64,000 nucleotides of DNA from Microcyclospora pomicola (lineage: Eukaryota; Ascomycota; Dothideomycetes; Capnodiales): the NCBI GenBank assembly GCA_002786065.1, contig NHNY01000007.1, forward strand, positions 434,001 to 498,000. The letters run 5' to 3'. Below are positions 11,283 to 20,843 of this stretch, piece by piece. The position numbers and the translations under genes were made by a program. Under the pieces are notes generated by a model, which was not told where the DNA came from, made no database searches, and saw nothing but the letters and a program-made list of their open reading frames with translations. Numbering within the stretch: position 1 is the stretch's first letter; each line of letters begins with the position of its first letter.

Positions 11283-11834
11283 ATGGCGGCAACAGTAGAG
11301 TCCGGTACGGCTCAATCTGTTATCTTTCGCCAGCTAGACGAATATCACTGGGATGCCGATGAGGAATTTCAAGGCGGCCTGCGAGCTATCCTAGGCTCAG
11401 TCCAAGACCCGGCACAAGTTCAGCACCTCACGCTTCGCGCCAAGTGCTATTATTATGCACGCAAAGCAGGAGCAGCTGTGGACTTCAATGGCTACAAAAG
11501 ATGGGTAGAAAGCAATGGACAGAATGGAGGTGCTGTACAAGACGTCGGTGCGGAGCCTGCTAGTGGAGAGGTCCTACCAAGTAAGACGGAGGATGGCGCA
11601 TCTGTGCACCCTAGCGATGGAAATCCCAATCAGCAAGGTCCTGGAGAAGCACGAAAGCCTGCGACTTTTGCAGAGATCTGTGACATGATCGCAGAGGGCA
11701 AGCCCATTCCAGGAATCAAGGACATCCCTAACACTATTCTCGAAGGCCAAGCGAGCGAAAGTCAAACTGCTACGAGGAAGAAGCCTTGGGAGAAGAGTAG
11801 TGATACTGGCGAAAAACCAAGCTGGATGACGTGA
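11283..11834 (+). CDS. Pex39-like KPWE-motif protein (peroxisomal PTS2 import)
   Basis: Single-exon protein of 183 residues from ATG 11283 (MAATVESGTAQ). The N-terminal block (VIFRQLDEYHWDADEEFQGG to VDFNGYKRWVES) is a compact helical region. A low-complexity linker follows. The C-terminal block is the family signature: FAEICDMIAEGKPIPGIKDI, then PNTIL, then RKKPWEKS. From memory, GKPIPGI followed by a KPWE motif defines the family of yeast Yjr012c and human C6ORF226, recently described as Pex39, which assists Pex7-dependent import of PTS2 proteins into peroxisomes. The function is transferred from that family, not shown here. The frame extends upstream, but that part overlaps the probable 5' UTR. 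Confidence 0.75.
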   Translation: MAATVESGTAQSVIFRQLDEYHWDADEEFQGGLRAILGSVQDPAQVQHLTLRAKCYYYARKAGAAVDFNGYKRWVESNGQNGGAVQDVGAEPASGEVLPSKTEDGASVHPSDGNPNQQGPGEARKPATFAEICDMIAEGKPIPGIKDIPNTILEGQASESQTATRKKPWEKSSDTGEKPSWMT

Positions 11835-12476
11835 ATTATCCCTGGACAGTTTGATCGGCTGGTGTAATGAAGCATCCTCGCTCGCAGCTTCGCCTCATAC
11901 AGCTAAAAAAGCTCGAAAAGATTGGAGCTGTCCGAAGCTTTGTTCCATGTATGGCGCTCAGAAGACGACCATGGAGACTATGAATATCTCTTGTGGCTGT
12001 GCCAGCCAGTAACCTACGGCCTGTATGAAGCCGCTGTTCAACGAAGCAACGCTTTGTACCAGCTGTATTGGGCCGGCGTTTGGCCCACACTGGTCATGGG
12101 CACTGAAAAACTCATGTACTGCCACCTCCGTTGCTAGGCGACTGCGTATCGGTATCGTGGCAAGGAGTTGCATGCGCCAAGCGCGATGATCACGGTCCCT
12201 TGACATACGAGAACGCCACGATAAGGAAGCTGACTGAGCAAGACCTAGCCGCAGACACGCTGGTCGTGATCTCCAGCTTATGATCTATCAGCGTGGCAAA
12301 AATGGTGCGGCCCGGTTGCATTGGCAAGGCGCATATCCAAGTCACTCATGTTGAGATTGCGAGGACAAAATCTTGCTACGTCATGGCTTTAGTAGAACTA
12401 AGGCCCGTCTGATTTCGGGCCCGAACGACTTTCGCAAGCGAACAATAACAGTACCTGGCCTACATGTCTCTTGCTG

Positions 12477-12483
12477 TATATAG
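12477..12483 (+). promoter_or_regulatory. TATA-like element of the MDR oxidoreductase gene
   Basis: TATATAG lies 146 bp upstream of the start codon, a plausible distance for a fungal core promoter. Position and sequence are the only support. Confidence 0.35.
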
Positions 12484-12526
12484 CGTTCAGATTATCTGGC
12501 ACGTATAACAACATCCACCTTCAGCA

Positions 12527-12556
12527 ATGCCTCAGTCTCCTCGTCAATCAGTCTGA
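12527..12556 (+). promoter_or_regulatory. Possible upstream ORF (9 codons) of the MDR gene
   Basis: ATG CCT CAG ... GTC TGA lies between the TATA-like element and the main ATG, so it would be in the leader if transcription starts just after the TATA. It ends 66 bp before the main start. It could lower translation of the main frame; no proof. Confidence 0.3.
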
Positions 12557-12622
12557 CAACAAACCTTACGACTCTCTAGCTTATTAACAAGATTGCCCCT
12601 GAGGACAAAACCCAAAGCTCAG

Positions 12623-13534
12623 ATGCGCCAAGCTCAAGTCACCGCCTGGGACAAAGCTCCACAAGTTGTGGACGCACCAGAGCCCCAAGCTCCTGGACCG
12701 GATGAGGTTCGCGTCAAGGTGCAAGCCGTCGGCATTCACCAAGTAGTCCGCAGCAGGGCAACTGGCAAGCATTACTCAAGCGGTCCACTGCCTCACGTCC
12801 CAGGCGTCGACGGCGTCGGCACGACCGACGATGGTCAACATGTCTACTTCTCCTCGTTCGAGTCTGGAGGGCTCGCTCAGTATGTCAACATGCCACGCCA
12901 AGCCGTTCGACCACTCCCATTCGACGTCGATCCCGTGCAAGCAGCTGGCATCATCAATCCGATCATGTCAAGCTGGATGGCGTTGACAGCTCGTACGACA
13001 AATTTACCGCCAGACTTCAAAGTCCTCATCCTCGGAGCAACGACAGCCTCCGGCCGCTGTGCCATCACAGTCGCGCGATCACGAGGTGCCAAACACGTCG
13101 TTGGCGTTGCGCGCAACCAGGCGACTCTGGATACACTTGGCTTGTACGAGACCGTTGTCATAGCCGACAATGTCGAGGACACCGATTTCAGTATCGTCAA
13201 GGACGTCGACGTCATCATCGACTACCTCCTCGGTCCCATAGCTCTGCACATGCTCAAGACCCTACCGATGTCAAAACCGCTACAATACGTCCACATCGGG
13301 TCACTAGCCGGTCCGGACATTGAATTCCCAGGGGCAATCTTAAGGTCAAAGGACATCACGATCAGGGGCGCGGGACCGGGGGCGTGGAGTATGCAGCAGC
13401 TGGGCAGCACGATAGGCCAGATGTTGCATGTCCTCAGATCCATGCCGGAACAGCCGCTGAAAGTGGTTAGATTGGACGACGTGGAGCAGGCATGGAACGA
13501 GCCGAGCAAGGAGAGAGTAGTAGTGGTCATGTAA
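12623..13534 (+). CDS. MDR-superfamily zinc-independent oxidoreductase (quinone oxidoreductase-like)
   Basis: 303-residue medium-chain dehydrogenase/reductase from ATG 12623 (MRQAQVTAWDKAPQ). The frame upstream begins at TTG, so it is not used. The GroES-like N-terminal part has PDEVRVKVQAVGIHQV and HVPGVDGVG. The Rossmann part starts VLILGATTASGRCAITVARS, where the usual GxxGxxG glycine loop is replaced by GATTASG. Late elements are VDVIIDYLLGP and the C-terminal ...VVRLDDVEQAWN. The catalytic-zinc ligands (GHE) and the structural-zinc cysteines are absent, so it should be an NAD(P)H-dependent, zinc-free enzyme. Substrate unknown. It converges with the DszC-like gene 485 bp away. Confidence 0.82.
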   Translation: MRQAQVTAWDKAPQVVDAPEPQAPGPDEVRVKVQAVGIHQVVRSRATGKHYSSGPLPHVPGVDGVGTTDDGQHVYFSSFESGGLAQYVNMPRQAVRPLPFDVDPVQAAGIINPIMSSWMALTARTTNLPPDFKVLILGATTASGRCAITVARSRGAKHVVGVARNQATLDTLGLYETVVIADNVEDTDFSIVKDVDVIIDYLLGPIALHMLKTLPMSKPLQYVHIGSLAGPDIEFPGAILRSKDITIRGAGPGAWSMQQLGSTIGQMLHVLRSMPEQPLKVVRLDDVEQAWNEPSKERVVVVM

Positions 13535-14019
13535 AGCATTCAGCGTTAATATGATGGTTCACGTCCGGATAGCCATTTTCATTCCGTTCGTTCGAATCCA
13601 TGACCTTCTTCACGCGGGAAAGTCCCAATACCAAGTATTAGTTTCATGACAGCCGCGACCAGGCATTACGGTCCTTCCCTCTACATCAGCAGGTTTGAAG
13701 ATTTCATGGTTTTCGGTTTAGGCAGATGGAATCCATCGCAGGCTGTACGAGGTTGACAGGCAAGGGCAGCAGAACAGACTCCTGATATATACTTGGATGC
13801 AAGTAGGATTCACGTTTGGAGCTATGAGGACGAATACTGCACAGAGTCGTTCTGCTACGCCTAACGAAGAAAATGATCTGTCCGAGAATAGTAATGTCTC
13901 CATATTGTTCACAAGTGCGCGTATGGTGAGGTATGAAGAGAATATGTGTGCCAACGTTGGAAAAAGCTACCTCTACCTATGCAATACCGGAACAACATCC
14001 ATTCTTCATCACATCACAT
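13535..14019. other. Intergenic between convergent genes
   Basis: 3' ends of the MDR gene (+) and the DszC-like gene (-). A TTCGAATCC string near 13590 resembles a tRNA B box, but no cloverleaf forms around it. Confidence 0.5.
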
Positions 14020-15408
14020 CTAAGTATACCATGTCGGCTCGGGAATTTCACCTAGCAAGTGGTACCTTCCGACCTCACGGTACTTGTATGCCACGGGGTC
14101 GTGGAGCGAGTGTGTGCGAATGTCTCGCCAGTATCGATCGAAGCCATACTTCTTGCCAGTGGCACGGGAGCCGAGCATCTCGAAGATGCCCGAGGTGACG
14201 CGGAGACCGGTGTCGGTGGTGACGACCTTGACCGAGGCCACGGAAGCGGCCAGCTCGCCACGAGCCTGGGCTGTGACGGACTTGCGGCCGCTTGAGGTGA
14301 GGCCGTTGGAGTGGCCATTGGCGTGGCCTTTGGAGTCGCCGTTGGAGTGACCGTTACTGGCGTGACTGTGAAGTGTGCTGCCGTGCTGGCCAGCGCCTGC
14401 GTAGAGAGCGGCAACCTCTGCGCCAACGCGATCCGCAAGGGCATCGGCGGCGTCGAGGTGCGCGCGAAATTCGCCGTAGCGGCTCAGGATGTACCACTCG
14501 TCAGTAGCCTTATCTTTGTTGTCGCCGCCAAAGGGCCATGCACGCGTTGACTTGGCAGTGTATGCAGCTGCAGCAACCAATGACCCCTGTGCAATCCCAA
14601 GATAGAAATTGGAGAAGACAAGCTGGATGGTTGGGAGCAACAGCGTGGCGAAGGGAATACCCAAAACGTCAGGGATAGGATGCTTCGTGCTGGGGTCCCA
14701 TCCTAAGGCGTCAGCCCATGGGACCTGAACATCGTCAATTTTGACGCTGCCGGATTCGGTCAAGCGAAGACCGACACTGTCCCAGTTGTGCGCGAACTGG
14801 ATGCCAGGCTGATCAGTCTCGACAAATGTGAAGATGTGGTCTTCAGTACCGTCCAGCACGCCCTCCAAGACAGTCAGGTCAGATACCACACCGCCAGTGT
14901 TAAAATTCTTGAATCCAGTAAAGTTGAGATGATCTCCTTGGCTCGAGATCTTCAAATCGCTGTCTCGTGGATTGACCGCTCCACCAACGAACCAGTTATT
15001 GGTGACGATGGCTTCTTGGATGCTGTCGGCTTGCTCATCGGTGCCTACCACATTCGCAGTCGTCGACCACAGAAGATGGTATCCAAGAAGCATGCCGAGA
15101 GAGCCATCGCCAGCCGCCACAGCGCGGATGAGCTTGTAACCAGTTTCCCAAGTCTCACCTCCTCCACCGTACTTCTTGGGGCCCAAAGCCTTCAAGAGAC
15201 CCGCGGACTTGAGCAATGCGACTTCGGCGAGGGGGGCCTTGTTTTCGATATCTCGCTGAGCAGCATCCTCGCCGAGGATGGCAGCGACCTGCTTGGCTCG
15301 TTCGATCCATGCAGCTTGGCCGTGTGGCAGACCTTCACGCGCAAATCGCTGGTGATGTGCGTCATACACGACAGGCTCGGTGTATTGACGGCCTGTTCTG
15401 GAGGCCAT
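14020..15408 (-). CDS. DszC-like flavin-dependent monooxygenase (acyl-CoA dehydrogenase fold)
   Basis: 462-residue single-exon protein with the acyl-CoA dehydrogenase fold, closest in character to the DszC/thermophilic desulfurization monooxygenase group, which use reduced FMN supplied by a partner reductase. Visible blocks: an N-terminal helical domain (ILGEDAAQRDIENKAPLAEV), the middle beta domain (NWFVGGAVNPRDSD, FTGFKNFNTGG, WDSVGLRLTESGSVKIDDV) and the C-terminal helical domain (TDTGLRVTSGIFEMLGSRAT, YGFDRYWRDIRTHSLHDPV). The WRDxRTHSLHDP motif is typical of this group. An insertion rich in His, Ser, Asn and Gly (14299-14386) interrupts the C-terminal domain. The physiological substrate is unknown. 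Start at the only good ATG (MASRTGRQYTEP). Confidence 0.85.
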   Translation of the reverse strand: MASRTGRQYTEPVVYDAHHQRFAREGLPHGQAAWIERAKQVAAILGEDAAQRDIENKAPLAEVALLKSAGLLKALGPKKYGGGGETWETGYKLIRAVAAGDGSLGMLLGYHLLWSTTANVVGTDEQADSIQEAIVTNNWFVGGAVNPRDSDLKISSQGDHLNFTGFKNFNTGGVVSDLTVLEGVLDGTEDHIFTFVETDQPGIQFAHNWDSVGLRLTESGSVKIDDVQVPWADALGWDPSTKHPIPDVLGIPFATLLLPTIQLVFSNFYLGIAQGSLVAAAAYTAKSTRAWPFGGDNKDKATDEWYILSRYGEFRAHLDAADALADRVGAEVAALYAGAGQHGSTLHSHASNGHSNGDSKGHANGHSNGLTSSGRKSVTAQARGELAASVASVKVVTTDTGLRVTSGIFEMLGSRATGKKYGFDRYWRDIRTHSLHDPVAYKYREVGRYHLLGEIPEPTWYT

Positions 15409-15975
15409 TGCGACAGATGTTACCGGGGCAATGGGGGAGATTTGCAGACAATGGGGAAAGGTGAAAAGAGGAAACCGACGGAGGCAAGAAGGAGGTGCTG
15501 ACCTCTCTACTTACGAGCATCGTGATGGAGTGATCTTTAAGGTACAGTCTGCGCGCAATGTCTCGCTGACATGTCCGCAGATCGTGCTCGCACGCCATTA
15601 TGCCAAAGCATCGCGAAAAGGAACCTCACTGCTGAGCGTGAAGCTTACCCTAAGCTTGGGATCGACCCTGAACTTAGTGACGAGACAAATCGATGAGTTG
15701 CCGTGAAATCATGCTTGGGCCTGGTCCCGGTCCGACCAATACATTACAACATGATGCTGTTGTGAAATAGACGCAATAGTTGATGTGATCGTGCAACTTT
15801 CATCTAGGCAGTTGGATGTATTCGTGATGGTGTGCGGGGAGTTGTCGGCAGTCATGCAGCCTCTCCATCATCACGTGCCAACTCTACTGCAGCTCCATGT
15901 AGCCCGGGGTACATTTCCAGAAGCGGCCCAGAGGCCACCGAGACGTATCGCAGTCGAGTTCTTTGCTCTCCGACG
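15409..15975. other. Intergenic between divergent genes
   Basis: Promoters of the DszC-like gene (-) and Bet1 (+). Nothing else recognised. Confidence 0.5.
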
Positions 15976-16801
15976 ATGGCTTCAAGGTAACTCAATCCAC
16001 TTACCCCATCCAACCTCCCGGGCCGGCTCAATGATGACCCTCTCGCGCGCAGGTTCCAGCGCGACTCCTCCCGCAACGCGCTCTTCTCGAACTACGATGC
16101 GCAATCGTCCCGTTCACGGCCGTCTTCCACCATAACCGGCTCACCGAGCTCACGGCCAGCCTCACGGAATGCCGCCTTTGGAATGCCTCAACAGCCTCCT
16201 AGCAGTTCGCCGTACGGGTACACGCCATCCAGCGATGGGCTGAGCCCACTCAACTCCACCGCCGCAGGCAACGGCGGCTTCCAGGCCTACCCAAGCGGCA
16301 GCGAGCATGCGCGTGGCAGCAGCGATTCCGGGTTTCGACCAGCGACACCGAATCGCAAAGGACAGTACAGCGATGCGGTCATTGATGAGCTGGAGAGCCA
16401 GAATGAAGAGCAGGTGGGCGAGATGAGCAAGAAGGTCCGCATGTTGAAGGAGGTGAGTTGTGCCCAGGCCTATAGTGCACATTGTTTCCAGTTGGCTTGA
16501 AGGATATTGGAAGATCACATTCTATGCGCTATCATGCGCTTCCCTGTTGAACAAGTATTTAGCGAGACTAATCATTGGTCATCGCCATACACAGATCACC
16601 ATTGCCATCGGCGGCGAGATCCGCGACAGCACAGCGTTCGCGGAGAAGATGAACGATAACTTCGAGGGGACGCGGAATCGGCTGCGCGGGACGATGAACC
16701 GGATGTTACGCATGGCGGAGCGGACAGGAGTGGGGTGGCGGGTGTGGTTGGGGTTCTTCGTGTGCGTGTTCTTGTTGTTCGCTTATGTTTGGCTGTTCTG
16801 A
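15976..16801 (+). CDS. BET1: Bet1 SNARE (ER-Golgi Qc/R-type v-SNARE)
   Basis: SNARE of COPII vesicles moving between ER and Golgi. Three exons: 15976-15986 (11 nt), 16053-16452 and 16595-16801; 205 residues. The tiny first exon gives MASR, and splicing continues FQRDSSRNALFSNYD, the classic Bet1 start. A Ser/Pro-rich linker (about residues 20-95) is longer than in yeast. The SNARE motif follows: YSDAVIDELESQNEEQVGEM, SKKVRMLKE, ITIAIGGEIRDSTAFAEKMN. Intron 2 (142 bp) falls inside it. Then come LRGTMNRMLRMAERTG and a C-terminal membrane anchor (VWLGFFVCVFLLFAYVWLF). Identification is firm. Confidence 0.94.
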
Positions 16802-17129
16802 TGGACTGGTCATGGTGTTTTGGGTGTCTGTCATGCTAAGGATGCGGGTTGGGTGGGAAAAGCATTTGGCACTGGCGTCAGGGTTGTGTGTTCAAGGTGG
16901 AGGGGATTCAATACGTTATGTATACTGTAATTATAGGTCATAATGCATGCCAATTGTCTGCTTCGTCAGGTCCCACTGACCAGGCAGGAGCGAATCTAGC
17001 TCAAAGAAATCTGCGGAAATTGGGTCATGATCTTTACACAGGATTGAACCAAAACACGGATTAGAGATTGTAGGCTAACAAGTCATTTGCTTTTGGCCAG
17101 CCACCTCATGGTGGAGGAATCCTTGGTCA
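16802..17129. other. Intergenic between convergent genes
   Basis: 3' ends of Bet1 and the F-box-like gene. Nothing recognised. Confidence 0.5.
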
Positions 17130-17786
17130 TCACTCTGGGATCATCGTAGCACATCTCTGTCGTTCCTCCTCGTCTCGGCTGCTGATTCGATCTCCCTCGC
17201 AACGACATAGATCAGGACATTGACAACATCGTGCACTTGTACTTGCAGAAAGGAGTCTCGCGCGCACAGCATTCCTCAGCTGTCGCACCATGATCTCAGT
17301 GAGTGGCGGCGCGATCCTTTGCTTCGATAAGATCTCGTAGTTAGCCACTACAAACCGCATAGTGTCCATCGGTTTGAGATTCCGCATGATCTGAAGCATG
17401 ATCTCTGCTGGCATGCGCAACAGTGGAAATAGAGCAGGGATTGTGGTCTTGGTCGTGATGTAGCTCACCCGAGGCCGAGACAGGGCGGGCGCGAGGCCAT
17501 ACGCATGTAGCAAGGGGTAGTTGGCAAAGGCGAAGTTGATGAATGCTTCCGGAGGAAGAAGGTCAACGATGTCCAGGATGAGCTCGGCTGGTAGACTATA
17601 AAAGGGGTGGAGCGGTGAGGCGACTGGCTGCGATTTCGCAGCTACAGCATTTTGTTGCGTAAAATCCACTTTCTCTGATGCTGCAGTATTCATGTTGCTG
17701 TCAACGTCAGAACCATCGTCCAGTCGGTCGTTAGATCCCTGGACAACGTGATGTTCTCGGGAGTCGTCATCACTTGAAAGTGCCAT
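17130..17786 (-). CDS. F-box-like protein
   Basis: 218-residue single-exon protein from ATG 17786 (MALSSDDDSREH); the frame above it begins at TTG. After an acidic N-terminus there are two related segments: FYSLPAELILDIVDLLPPEA and LLRMPAEIMLQIMRNLKPMD. Each has the LPxEIxxxIxxxLxP pattern of an F-box, followed by FAFANYPLL and FVVANYEIL, so the protein looks like a tandem duplication of an F-box-like unit. F-box proteins recruit substrates to SCF ubiquitin ligases; no substrate-binding repeat is visible. The C-terminus has a Cys cluster (ARCCQCPDLCRCEGD). It lies 66 bp downstream of the Pga1-like gene on the same strand. Confidence 0.65.
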   Translation of the reverse strand: MALSSDDDSREHHVVQGSNDRLDDGSDVDSNMNTAASEKVDFTQQNAVAAKSQPVASPLHPFYSLPAELILDIVDLLPPEAFINFAFANYPLLHAYGLAPALSRPRVSYITTKTTIPALFPLLRMPAEIMLQIMRNLKPMDTMRFVVANYEILSKQRIAPPLTEIMVRQLRNAVRARLLSASTSARCCQCPDLCRCEGDRISSRDEEERQRCATMIPE

Positions 17787-17852
17787 GGCGGTGGGAAAAT
17801 TCAAGATTATCCAGTAGTAGCTTGAGTGAGTCGTCAAGATTCAGAATATGGC

Positions 17853-18609
17853 TTAGTCGTTGTGCTCCTTGACTGATGCCTGAACGCGCCGCCAGGCTGA
17901 CTTGGACAAAAAAACACTCGCAACAACCAGGAATGTGATGTATGCAAGAATCGATACCAACGACCTTGGCAAGATGTTTCCGAGATACGGATCGAGGATG
18001 AGCTCAATGTCGACCGGTGGTGGAGACTGCATTAACGTTTGATTGGACGTGAAAAACTCGGCAGTCGCACCAACGCGGAGAAATAGGATTGTTTGCTGCT
18101 TCTGATCTGGTTGTCGTAGGCTGGCCTTTGCCAGATCCTGTAACTCTTCTATACGGTGCTCTGCATAGAATCCAAGACTTTGGATCAAGTCTGGTTGATT
18201 GAACACATGTGTGAGGTTGTACACATCGATCTCAAATGCTGTCGGTTGCTTGAAGTCTGATTAGCAACAATGTATGATGAGTTGCTCCTGACTCCTTAGA
18301 CGTCGTAGGAGAACTCACAGTGGCTGCCCAGCAGATTCGCAGCTCGTATCGTTGGCCTTCAACGAGACTGTCAAGTAAGTACCAGGACTCTGAGCCGTGC
18401 TGTAGGTCTTTGGTCTCAAACCGCGCAGTTAATGCTGTACGAAGAGACGGCTCGTTGGGAGTGAGCTTGTCGAGATACAAGCTGTCCAGGCCAGGGTTTG
18501 CTTCCGTTAGAGGAATTGCCTTTGGTGCAGTGAATATGATTTTTTCGGTGTTTGCGCAGACAGAGGCGATGAGAGCAAATAGCGAGCTCCAGCGTATCAA
18601 ATGTCTCAT
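17853..18609 (-). CDS. Pga1-like subunit of GPI mannosyltransferase II
   Basis: 228-residue ER membrane protein, two exons (18609-18319 and 18248-17853) across a 70-bp intron. Features: an N-terminal signal sequence (MRHLIRWSSLFALIASVCAN), a luminal domain with the blocks LYLDKLTPNEPSLRTALTA, SWYLLDSLVEGQRYELRICW and AATQPTAFEIDVYNL, and one C-terminal membrane helix (LVSILAYITFLVVASVFL). From memory, this pattern of luminal domain plus one helix, with SWYLL...EGQRYEVRICWAATQPT, is that of the fungal family related to yeast Pga1 and fission yeast SPAC167.09-type proteins. Pga1 works with Gpi18 to add the second mannose of GPI anchors. Assignment to this family is likely; function is inferred. 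Confidence 0.68.
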
Positions 18610-19168
18610 CGTGGATGTGGCAAGGAGCAAGCACGTGCAACTGTGGCAGAAAACAGATTGATAATGGTTCTTGATGCCGCGAGTAGGAGGCTGCTGATAG
18701 CTGTGCAGTATTCTCTCAGGGCAATCTCAATGTTGACAAGACTAGGTATTCCCCCACGACAGCATGTTCGTGGTTAAGGCATACTTCGCCACGGTCAACG
18801 ATGATGCTGCGGTATAACCACCCTTGATGTGTATTGTCTCCGTTCATGGCGATGGAGATGGCACCCGTCAGGCATTCACTTGATCGACCGCCATGATTCG
18901 CCATACAGCTTCCACTAGCGGCGGGCCCTACCGCTGCCAAGACGACGCGGCGCGACAAAGCAAGAACGCCCCTAGCCCGATGCACAACAAACTTCCCCAC
19001 CAGGCCCCATACCGCTGCTAAACATCTCTCGCACTTCTCCAGTCCACAGACTGACTACACCTCACCCATCCTCGACACCACCTCGCCCACGTCCGGCACT
19101 ACCGCTGCCTTCACCCCATCCACAACTTTCCCAAATCTCGTATCCAGTCGAGGGATTCCGCAGTCACA
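18610..19168. promoter_or_regulatory. Divergent promoter region, Pga1-like / alpha-tubulin
   Basis: The plus-strand side (about 19030-19150) is a C/A-rich, purine-poor leader typical of highly expressed fungal genes. No TATA box stands out. No other gene supported. Confidence 0.45.
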
Positions 19169-20843
19169 ATGCGTGAGGTTATCAGCTTGAACGGTATGTT
19201 TACTCCTGAACCCTGCCCCACGCGCCTTGACCGCCAGTCAGGGTCACTTCGCACATTGGCATATTTGACTGACAACATACGCGTCTAGTCGGCCAAGCCG
19301 GTTGCCAGATCGCCAACAGCTGTTGGGAGGTGCGTAAGACTCGAGATGGGATAAGAGATGGCTCCGCAGACTTGACACAAGAAAGGGCTTATGGATGCCT
19401 AGGGTCTTTTGAGAAAGCCACTGACATGATATTTTGCAGCTCTACTGCCTTGAGCACGGCATCCAGGTGAGCACCAAACAAGACACAGACTACAAGGAAC
19501 ATAGACACTGACACTATCAAGCCCGATGGTTACCTCACCGAGGAGCGTAAGGCCGCCGATGATGACCATGGATTCTCTACCTTTTTCTCGGAGACTGGTA
19601 TGTCGCAAGCGAGCAACGGTGATAATACTGTGACAGTAGTGTTGACAATCATACCACAGGCAACGGCAAGTACGTGCCTCGCACCATCTACTGCGATCTC
19701 GAGCCCAACGTCGTCGACGAGGTCCGCACAGGCCCCTACCGTTCTCTCTTCCACCCAGAGCACATGATTACTGGCAAGGAGGATGCCTCGAACAACTACG
19801 CCCGTGGACACTACACCGTCGGAAAGGAGCTCATCGACCAGGTGCTTGACAAGGTCCGACGCGTGGCGGACAACTGCTCTGGTCTTCAGGGTTTCTTGGT
19901 CTTCCACTCTTTCGGTGGTGGAACTGGTTCAGGTTTCGGTGCCCTCCTGATGGAACGTCTTTCGGTCGACTACGGCAAGAAGTGCAAGCTCGAATTCTGT
20001 GTCTACCCAGCTCCCCAGGTCGCCACGTCCGTGGTCGAGCCATACAACTCTATCCTCACCACCCACACCACCCTTGAGCACAGCGACTGCTCCTTCATGG
20101 TCGACAACGAGGCCATTTACGACATCTGCCGTCGCAACCTCGGCATTGAGCGTCCCAACTTGGAGAACCTCAACCGCTTGATCGCTCAAGTCGTGTCCTC
20201 CATCACCGCCTCTCTCCGTTTCGACGGCTCGCTCAATGTCGACCTGAACGAGTTCCAGACCAACTTGGTGCCATACCCGCGCATCCACTTCCCTCTCGTC
20301 GCATATGCGCCGATTGTTTCCGCCGCCAAGGCCGCACACGAGGCCAACAGTGTCCAGGAGATCAGCATGTCGTGTTTCGAGCCCAACAGCCAGATGGTCA
20401 AGTGTGACCCACGCAACGGCAAATACATGGCGACCTGCTTGCTCTACCGTGGTGATGTCGTGCCCAACGATGTTCACCAGGCTGTCGCCACTCTTAAGAC
20501 CAAGCGCACCATTCAGTTCGTGGACTGGTGCCCGACTGGGTTCAAGATCGGTATCTGCTTCCAGCCCCCACAGATGGTCCCCAACGGTGACCTCGCCAAG
20601 GTCAACCGCGCCGTGTGCATGTTGTCCAACACCACTGCCATCGCCGAGGCCTGGTCCGCCCTGTCACACAAGTTCGATCTCATGTACAGCAAGCGCGCGT
20701 TTGTGCACTGGTACGTCGGTGAGGGTATGGAGGAGGGTGAGTTCTCCGAGGCTCGCGAGGACTTGGCTGCGCTCGAGCGCGATTACGAGGAAGTTGCAGC
20801 CGACTCTGCCGAGGGTGAGGAGGGTGCTGAGGCCGAGTACTAG
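19169..20843 (+). CDS. Alpha-tubulin
   Basis: 450-residue tubulin subunit of microtubules. Five exons: 19169-19193, 19289-19329, 19440-19466, 19522-19597 and 19660-20843. All splice junctions keep frame and rebuild [36 protein letters not shown] and so on without gaps. The GTP-binding signature GGGTGSG is at residues 142-148. The protein ends in an acidic tail finishing in EAEY, the C-terminal tyrosine typical of alpha-tubulins. The four introns are all crowded into the first third of the gene, with exons as short as 25 and 27 nt. Codon use is strongly C-ending, as for a highly expressed gene. It could be one of two alpha-tubulin paralogues, as in many filamentous ascomycetes. Confidence 0.97.

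Larger units (their letters stand above)
11835..12622. other. Intergenic with putative promoter of the MDR gene
   Basis: Holds a TATA-like element and a short upstream ORF near its right end, listed separately. Otherwise nothing recognised. Confidence 0.5.

Noticed and set aside
13580-13605. TTCGAATCC string like a tRNA B box
   Set aside because: No A box or acceptor stem at the right distance.
12623-15408. Secondary-metabolite cluster built on the MDR enzyme and the DszC-like monooxygenase
   Set aside because: No backbone synthase, transporter or regulator nearby, and the flanking genes (Pex39-like, Bet1) are housekeeping.
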